64,000 nucleotides of DNA from Fennellomyces sp. T-0311 (Eukaryota > Mucoromycota > Mucoromycetes > Mucorales > Lichtheimiaceae), in contig JALLLT010000003.1 of the NCBI GenBank assembly GCA_025266875.1, forward strand, positions 992,001 through 1,056,000, read 5' to 3'. This document shows positions 57,596 to 64,000 of this stretch, piece by piece. Below the pieces are notes generated by a model, which was given only the letters and a program-made list of their open reading frames with translations, was not told the DNA's origin and did no database searches. Position 1 is the first letter of the stretch. Each line of letters opens with the position of its first letter. The translations under genes were made by a program, and so were the position numbers.

Positions 57596-58174
57596 TATAC
57601 TCTACTATGCATACATCCATTTTATCTTGTACATTTTACCGTTACCAGCTCTTTATATATACGTACGTAAGCCAGAATTTACAGTTGTCTGAGGAGGAAC
57701 GGGACGTTTACCCAAGCCATGGTCCCTCCGATGAAATAATTCACTTTTTTCCTACCCCTGTCAAAGTTGAATGATTATCAGCTACTTTTTTTTACACACG
57801 CAATTGATGATATATCTCTACTACCGTTCCCAGATGGAATCGATATCTATCGCATGTTTACACGTCAAAGTCACCGTTCACTGATGTGAGACTGATGACT
57901 ATGTAGCGTTGAAGAAAGGCTAAATACCGAGGGTTTGGATAGCGATCTGTTCTGAAGCGAGAAATGGCTATGAGCGTCATTAATCACATTTACTTCTTCT
58001 AACATAGTAACCAAACTGAGCAGATTGGGAATGTATTAAGGTGGAACAGTTGCACTGCCTAGGGAAGGTTGAAGCGATTCAGTGCCACCTTCCGTTTCTG
58101 GCTGTTACACTCTCCGCCAGATCAAAGAGGAGCTGCACCCGCCCAGTATAACAATATATTTCTTTTCCAGACAA
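57596..58174. other. Spacer upstream of the glycosyltransferase gene
   Basis: About 580 bp. A sequence just before the glycosyltransferase ATG (TTTCTTTTCCAG at 58159-58170) looks like a splice acceptor, so an intron in the 5' UTR or an upstream exon may lie here. No coding exon could be identified. Confidence 0.4.
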
Positions 58175-59443
58175 ATGATGAGGTCAAAGGGATGGCTATT
58201 AGCCATCATCTTTGTACTTTTCCTATATTTTTGCTTCTCATCCATAAATGCCATTGCACGATCCAGATCGCCGCGACATAACAATGATATTGTTGTTCAA
58301 CCCAACAACCCCTATCGGCGACTCAACACTACACTTTTGACATCGGCACTGGCACACATCCTAGCTGGTTATGTTGCGAACCGTACTCCTGACATTGACA
58401 CCCCACCTCTCCTTGTTCTTTACAGCTGCAAACAAGGCAATGCATGTGGTTCTTTGGAGGAACGATTGACCGGCATCACCAGTGCCTATGTTTTCAGCAT
58501 GCTGTGGGATGGAGCAGCTTTTAGTGTGGATATGGACGCGCCTTTCAAGTTTGACTGGTACTTCCAATCGAATCCTTGGTATATGAGTTTACGTCCTGGC
58601 CAAGTTAATCGATATCTCGACGATACGGACCCAGCTGCCATTTTGGATGTTGATACCATGACAGCGGACGAGTTAAGCACAGTGAATTTCATGGACAAGT
58701 ATCGTGCTGAAGGCGTACGTATCTTACGTTGTGGTCGTTGGGATTCTTGGCAATCGCTGCTTAGCAATCCATCTGTCAAGCGCTACCGTGACAAGTATCA
58801 GCTGCAACAGTTGTCGAAATCAGAAGGCTTTTGGCTCGTTCAACAGATGCTTTTTCGCCGACCCAGCGACTGGCTGATCAGCCATCTGGCATCGTACAAA
58901 GATCTTATGGGAGGCGAACTGTACTATGACCCTATTGTGCAACGACCACTCCAAAGCGACAACGTTCTATATCGATGGCTACGTGTCGGTGTGCACCTGG
59001 CGACGAGTTTGGATGACGAGGTAGACTGTATTGCAGGCAAGGTCGCTTATGTTTGTAGTCGGGCGCAAGTTATGGGCAAGGAATGTCATGTGTTCCTATC
59101 AGCTCCATCGAAGGACATCATTCATGTGCTGCAAAACGCAATCCGTAAGCGCGGTAGAAATTATCCCCGTTTCGTCATCCACGCCGTTTCCGAATCGTAC
59201 GAATTCACGCCCGACTCATCAATGACAGCAGGATCATTTCCAGAATCTGATGAACAACGTGCCAAGATGCTGTATGCACGCCCTATCATGGATTGGATTA
59301 TATTGTCGCGTATGGATTATCTAATAGGCAGCTACGGCGACCAGTTTCTCCAAGTAGCTGGCTGGGCCGCGCAAGTTCAAACGGACTTATACTATTCGGG
59401 GGCTGGCGAAGAATGCAAGATTGAATCCATGGATACGTGGTAA
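58175..59443 (+). CDS. Type II membrane glycosyltransferase, fucosyltransferase-like
   Basis: Predicted 422 aa in one exon from the first of two adjacent ATGs (58175/58178). A short basic cytosolic start (M-M-R-S-K) is followed by one hydrophobic helix (about residues 6-24) and then a lumenal domain. That is the layout of Golgi glycosyltransferases. The segment around residues 88-112 (C-G-S-L-E-E-R-L-T-G-I-T-S-A-Y) parallels the G-x-G-D-R-L-x-G-I signature of fucosyltransferases. An A-F-S-V-D-M segment follows, and near the C-terminus M-D-W-I-I-L-S-R-M-D-Y-L-I-G-S parallels the acceptor/nucleotide region. A possible acceptor AG directly upstream suggests a leader intron. The donor sugar is not proven. 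GDP-fucose is a reasonable guess because these fungi make fucose-containing polysaccharides. Confidence 0.6.
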   Translation: MMRSKGWLLAIIFVLFLYFCFSSINAIARSRSPRHNNDIVVQPNNPYRRLNTTLLTSALAHILAGYVANRTPDIDTPPLLVLYSCKQGNACGSLEERLTGITSAYVFSMLWDGAAFSVDMDAPFKFDWYFQSNPWYMSLRPGQVNRYLDDTDPAAILDVDTMTADELSTVNFMDKYRAEGVRILRCGRWDSWQSLLSNPSVKRYRDKYQLQQLSKSEGFWLVQQMLFRRPSDWLISHLASYKDLMGGELYYDPIVQRPLQSDNVLYRWLRVGVHLATSLDDEVDCIAGKVAYVCSRAQVMGKECHVFLSAPSKDIIHVLQNAIRKRGRNYPRFVIHAVSESYEFTPDSSMTAGSFPESDEQRAKMLYARPIMDWIILSRMDYLIGSYGDQFLQVAGWAAQVQTDLYYSGAGEECKIESMDTW

Positions 59444-60673
59444 TTAAGAACTCCATACCTCGTTTCGCTTTCACCTTCCCTTTTGTAACATACACTCGCT
59501 AAACATTATACACCTACATCTTTTCGCAGTTCTTCTCTCTCATGTTCATTGTTTCTTAAGAAAAAACCCTTATTAATACATCTAATTGACGCTAACTCTG
59601 TTCGGGATTTTATTTTGCCAATTGGGCGATAATATTTCATGCCCGTTAGTGCACGTAAGTATCTAGATAGAGGTAGCACATGCACCATGACCAATATCAT
59701 TTGAGTGAGAAATGTGTAGGCGAGTATCATTACACACACGAGACGTATATCATACAAAAAAGTGTATTACATTCTAATCCTATCAAACCTTTACAAAAGA
59801 ATCTCTGCTCATGCGTATTCTGACAATAAGCGAAAGTATGATACAAACAGGATATTCTATGCCCATGATGGCTTTAGTGTAGAGAAATAACTCAGGGTTG
59901 TCTATGGACTCCACTTAGGACCGAGCGACACTGAAATCACGCCAATTCAAAAAGCGATTGGGAATTTTTCTACACCAATAATGCTGATGCAGGTATTGCT
60001 ATAAATAGTTTCTTAATCTGAGAACTACGATACTTAGGAGCAACTGTAAGGTTACAAACAACCACATAGGATCCAAAGACATGCCCAGCAATTAATGCAA
60101 AGATAATGACAGTTGAAATTGTCGTACAGATAAATTGAGTACTGATATTTCCAACTTTATCAGCTACAAACTTGTTGTTTCAGAATCATTGGCATTAAAC
60201 TTGAGAAGTACTTTTTATCAATGTGGGCGCAGCTCCCAAGTTCTTCTGGTGGGTCATATTAATATCGGGGAAGATCTTGGGGGCTTCCAGAAGATAACGT
60301 ATGTTGATATTGTAAATATATCCTTTCAATACTTGCATCATAAACTTACTAGAACTCTTCCACATTTATATCTGCGTAGGTCTATTACGTAATAGTTAGC
60401 CCGCCAATAAGTGCAGAGGATACCATAAAATTTGTTTAGATATAAATTATTACTAGAAACGCCATCGGGATCTATCGATACAGCGTAGATCAAGATAAGC
60501 AACGTAAGATGATCACAAAACATCTCGTGGTGACGATGTTGGCTTGAAAAAACTGAGCATTGCTTCGGTAATTTAATGACTAGCTTATAACAGATGAAGA
60601 TGTCCTACTTATAAACTATAAGCTATTTACTGTTATAGTACACACAATACAGTTAAAAGTTTATTCTAACGCT
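59444..60673. other. Spacer containing a decayed MFS fragment
   Basis: Apart from the MFS remnant at 59965-60172 (separate entry) no gene was recognised. The frame at 59506-59757 on the minus strand is short and without motifs. Confidence 0.45.
59965..60172 (-). pseudogene. MFS transporter remnant (third paralogue)
   Basis: Read on the minus strand, 60168-60050 encodes D-K-V-G-N-I-S-T-Q-F followed by T-T-I-S-T-V-I-I-F, matching the corresponding G-D-K-A-G-N-V-N-T-Q-L and T-T-I-S-T-I-C-V-F of exon 8 in the intact neighbour. At 60003-59970 an AG acceptor is followed by I-P-A-S-A-L-L-V, parallel to the start of exon 9 (M-P-I-L-I-A-A-V), and then a stop. The remaining C-terminus and the upstream exons are missing or unrecognisable. 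It lies just downstream of the intact gene in the same orientation, so it is a decayed tandem duplicate. Confidence 0.6.
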
Positions 60674-62558
60674 TTAAATTTTTACAAGGATACTTCTATT
60701 CAATCGAAACTTGAGAATCAGTAAAAGAACAGCACAGACGCCATATGATACCCCTGCAATGATCTTGCAATAAAAAAATGGCTCCCGGTCGCTAATAGAT
60801 TCCACATAACTAATAAGAAGTGGTCCGCATGTTCCCAATGCTAACGACGGCATACCAATCCCTAAAGCTGCCGGATACCTGCTCATTCCCACAGCAGCAA
60901 TAAGAATAGGCATTGCTATTATAAAGAGACAAATTAAAGATACCATTATGATCTGCTTGTGAGAACTTACACATAGCAAAATATGATTGGAATACAAAGC
61001 CAATGATTAACACAAAGACAATTAGTGTCGTGAAATTATAAGCTAGCATCCAAATAATGAATACACATATGGTAGAGATTGTCGTGGACACGAGTTGTGT
61101 GTTCACGTTTCCAGCTTTATCACCAATCATTCTGTTCATACATAGACTTATTTAGTAAATCTGCGATCTATGTGTGCGGTATCATAATACTTCTTACCCA
61201 ACAACCACACCACCGATGGTACTCATTGCTGAAAGAACTGAAACGATAGCACCGCCTTGAACATCCGAGAGCCCGACGTATGTAGCATACGCTATAGTAG
61301 AACGATCAGTAATGAGAAAATACCGTGATGACAAATGAATGAATAGTTACACGGCAAAAATGTCGAGGGAGCAAAAGAAACAGATAATTGAATTGGCGCC
61401 CAAAGAAGCCAGAGTATAAAGTTGAAGTTTTTCAAAATATTGACGCTGTCAGATACTTGCTCCCGTGGTTGATCTTCCTTTATCATCGGTAATCTTTCCT
61501 TAACAAGAATGGTCCCAATTCCATTGATAACGAAAAATATGAAGCCAAGGATTCGGTATGTCCTACAGTGAAACGTCAACTGTAATGCCTTTCAAAAAGG
61601 CATAACCGTTACCAAGGTGCTCCCAAAGTATTGTTTATAGGTATCATCATGAATGGAAAGACCAATGCTGAGACTGCAAACATGCTTGTTTGGATCCCGA
61701 AAACCATACTTCGATGCTTAACAAACCATGATGGTATGTTTCGATTGATCACCTTGTGGTGAAAAGTTGGCATACGAAATAAAGACATGGATAAGCATAT
61801 ATTTAAATCAAGATTAGTTACTATTTACTCACTGTAGATGTAGCCGCAATACCAAATGGAGTACATATACCGAATGTGAGGTATAAATGCCAAACCTATA
61901 TTATATCACTCTTTAATATCGAGTCACGTTGACAGTCTGTCGATAAGCTTACGGAAGTAGCTAAACTGGCCAGCAGCAAGCCGCCCGTTGACGTAATTAA
62001 TCCAATTATCAATAACCATCTTTGTCCAATATGGGAATATAATATGTTTGTGAAAAACATAAGACAATATCCCATGGCTTGATGCAGGACTCCGACTAGT
62101 GTTAGTTCAACACTGAGGTTTGTTCCAGAGTTGAAGGTGTTTGTTCTTTGGTAGTAATCTTGCATGATTCCTAACAGTTATTATTTAGTCTTCAGTATAA
62201 CGGATAAACATGCAGCTGATAATGCATTACCCCTATGAACAGCTAAAATAAGCACAAAATAATCCCTTTTACTCATTTTTGTTACCAAGTATCTCCCAGA
62301 CCGCCTAGTAGAGATAAGAGAAACGTTCCCGAAGCTACTATCCACGCACGTTTTCCATCAGCATTATCGGCAGATCTATCCAATGTCGAACATGCTGCTT
62401 CTTTGTCCTCGATCGTGCAGGTATTCTCGTGTTCTTTTGTCCCGTTATATCCTTGAGATTCCTGGGGTACTGTGTCTGTAGATTATGATCAAAAACGTGT
62501 TCTGTCGTTTCAGGCGGGTTCTACTCTATTGCAAAGAAGAATTACCGTTCGAAACCAT
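60674..62558 (-). CDS. MFS transporter, monocarboxylate-transporter-like, with a 2-nt exon
   Basis: Predicted 444 aa. Exons in coding order: 62558-62546, 62475-62286, 62232-62231, 62170-61953, 61895-61833, 61752-61613, 61562-61351, 61291-61198, 61131-60971 and 60915-60674. A hydrophilic N-terminus of about 50 residues precedes twelve hydrophobic helices. The first helix starts A-W-I-V-A-S-G-T-F and ends W-G-I-M-Q-D-Y-Y, as in fungal SLC16-like carriers. The central cytosolic loop (K-E-D-Q-P-R-E-Q) and the C-terminus ending V-K-I are also typical. Substrate unknown; monocarboxylates or similar small acids are likely. Every junction keeps phase, but only if introns 62285-62233 (53 nt) and 62230-62171 (60 nt) flank a GG dinucleotide exon. 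Without it the W-G-I junction is frameshifted. Confidence 0.8.
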
Positions 62559-64000
62559 GCCGAATTTAATTTGAGTAACGTCTGATTTAGAATAGAGAAA
62601 AGAAAGGAATCTTTTTACGAGGAACTACATCGTATAAATAGTGGTTTGTGCAGGAGTGACTATCATAGATTGCATAATAAAGCAATCATGGTGCAGGAAA
62701 CTATGGCAAGTGGTCCTGAAAAATAATTATAGAGCTTCCTTTTATTCTGAATTCGAGTGGCTGCTATATATGATTTCTCATATAGGTTCAAATCAATTGA
62801 TAAATGGTAGCAACTTGCAACGTTACTTTAATGATGACTATGCCATAAGTAGGGTAATATGAATTTTTATTTGATGAGTTTATACAAACCCGATAGAAGG
62901 CTGAAACGTGTCATAGCAACTCAGACTATTTTAGCTCATAATCCCGGGGTACAACAAATTTTGGAAAAACTCATGCAGGGTGACTTTAAAATCTGGGCTA
63001 TCTTTATGCATGTCTTTTTATATTACATGGAGCAGAATACCATTTAGATTACCCGCTCATGCAGTAAAAGAGCATTCCATCTTGCTTGGAGAACTGCCCG
63101 TATGATATATAATTAGCAACACTGCGTACCTATTTCATATGTATAAGCCGCCCTGCGCTTGTGTACGTGTCCTTCAGTAGGAATAAGCCATTGACAATGC
63201 ATGAAGTACGAGCCTACACAACTCATATAGGCTATAAGTGAATCTCCACCTTTTCATGCTCTCTCTCATCAGTACGTGCTATTAAACGATGATTAATGAA
63301 TGCACTTTTACTAAGGATTACATATGTAGTTTGGCATACCATTTTATACTGATTATTGAGTCGAACCAAACAGCTGCAAGTTGAGTATATGGCGTACTTT
63401 GTAAGACTCCCGTGCGAATGCACAGTGTACATAAGCAATCCCAGGCCCATCTCCCTTTACATCGGCTGTTTCGCCTTATATATTTTTACCCCGCTATTAC
63501 CAAAAGCAACAGGACTAACGCTAATTCTAAGGTAAGCATTACTATATTCTACAGGTCTCAGAAAATTGGCAAGGAAACTTTAGTTTAGTTGCGAGATAAT
63601 AGTAGCATTCGCCACAGACGAACTTTAACTTCACAAAGTACCACTCCAGTGGATGGGACTACTGACCCACATAGCTAATTCGTACTTCGGACTGGAAAAG
63701 GCGCCTGTTCGAAAAGCTGTCAATTTCTATCACACCAATCGTTCTGCTAGGAACAATCAGGCGAGATAATCCGGAAAGATAAAGAGTGTGTCATTTGTAT
63801 CGTCATTGGCCTTCATCGAGTAATGAAGGTTGAGAAGAAAGGTTTGTCACCGAAAAAGGAACTGTGACAAGACGGAGTTACATAAAACGAGCTACTTCAA
63901 CAGTCGCGCAAGTATCGAGTACTTGCAGTACGACAAGGTTTGCATTCACCAGCAAACAAAGCCAAAAAAAGAAGATACAGTTCGAGGATTAATCCAAACA
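62559..64000. other. Terminal gene-free stretch
   Basis: About 1.4 kb to the right edge. Short frames (62641-62862, 62859-63047 and 63232-63450) have no motifs. A possible exon-like stretch ends at a GTAAGC near 63532, but I could not extend it. The promoter of the MFS gene should be at 62560-62700. Confidence 0.4.

Noticed and set aside
1..64000. CRISPR arrays, bacterial operons or rRNA genes
   Set aside because: No regularly spaced direct repeats were seen. Genes have spliceosomal introns and eukaryotic promoters, and no rRNA-like sequence was recognised.

Overview
The window is nuclear DNA from a filamentous fungus, most likely an early-diverging one (Mucoromycota, probably Mucorales). 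Genes are split by many short GT-AG introns of about 50-70 nt, and 5' leaders are pyrimidine-rich. AT-rich gene-free stretches reach about 7 kb. The gene content is fungal: a velvet regulator, an Ndt80/PhoG factor, a Skt5-type chitin synthase activator, GPI-type aspartyl proteases and a Vrg4-type GDP-mannose carrier. The species cannot be named from sequence alone. All exon models were made by eye, by joining GT-AG sites that keep the reading frame and family motifs.

Layout. 0-3.7 kb: the tail of an MFS transporter, a WS/DGAT-type acyltransferase and an orphan acidic protein. 5.2-5.9 kb: broken coding segments. 6.1-6.8 kb: a small mitochondrial protein resembling a fungal complex I subunit. 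8.2-13.5 kb: three tandem secreted, GPI-type aspartyl proteases sharing one intron inside the catalytic DTG-S motif. 13.9-14.7 kb: an orphan two-exon gene. 14.7-18.3 kb: gene-free, with a near-perfect 28-bp hairpin. 18.3-21.3 kb: AATF/Bfr2 (ribosome biogenesis) and GOT1 (Golgi transport). 21.3-24.8 kb: gene-free region upstream of an Ndt80/PhoG-type transcription factor. 26.9-34.3 kb, minus strand: a FUSC/ArAE-type membrane transporter, a GDP-mannose transporter and a Skt5-like Sel1-repeat protein with a CaaX end. 34.6-35.2 kb: a TMEM14 protein. 35.2-40.3 kb: gene-poor and GATC-rich, upstream of a divergent GATA-like zinc-finger gene. 42.3-50.3 kb, minus strand: two tandem START-domain proteins, a TBC Rab-GAP with coiled coils and a velvet-domain regulator. 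50.3-57.2 kb: gene-poor. 57.2-59.4 kb: a small cysteine-rich tail protein (CYSTM-like) and a type II membrane glycosyltransferase. 60-62.6 kb, minus strand: an MFS monocarboxylate-type transporter next to a decayed paralogue; the gene fragment at the left edge is another paralogue.

Taken together, several genes serve the secretory pathway and cell wall: GDP-mannose import into the Golgi, GOT1, a Rab-GAP, a glycosyltransferase, a chitin synthase activator and surface proteases. Three are developmental or metabolic regulators (velvet, Ndt80-like, GATA-like). Nothing shows that these form one cluster. The most unusual observation is that the MFS gene at 60.7-62.6 kb keeps its frame only if a 2-nucleotide exon lies between two normal-sized introns.
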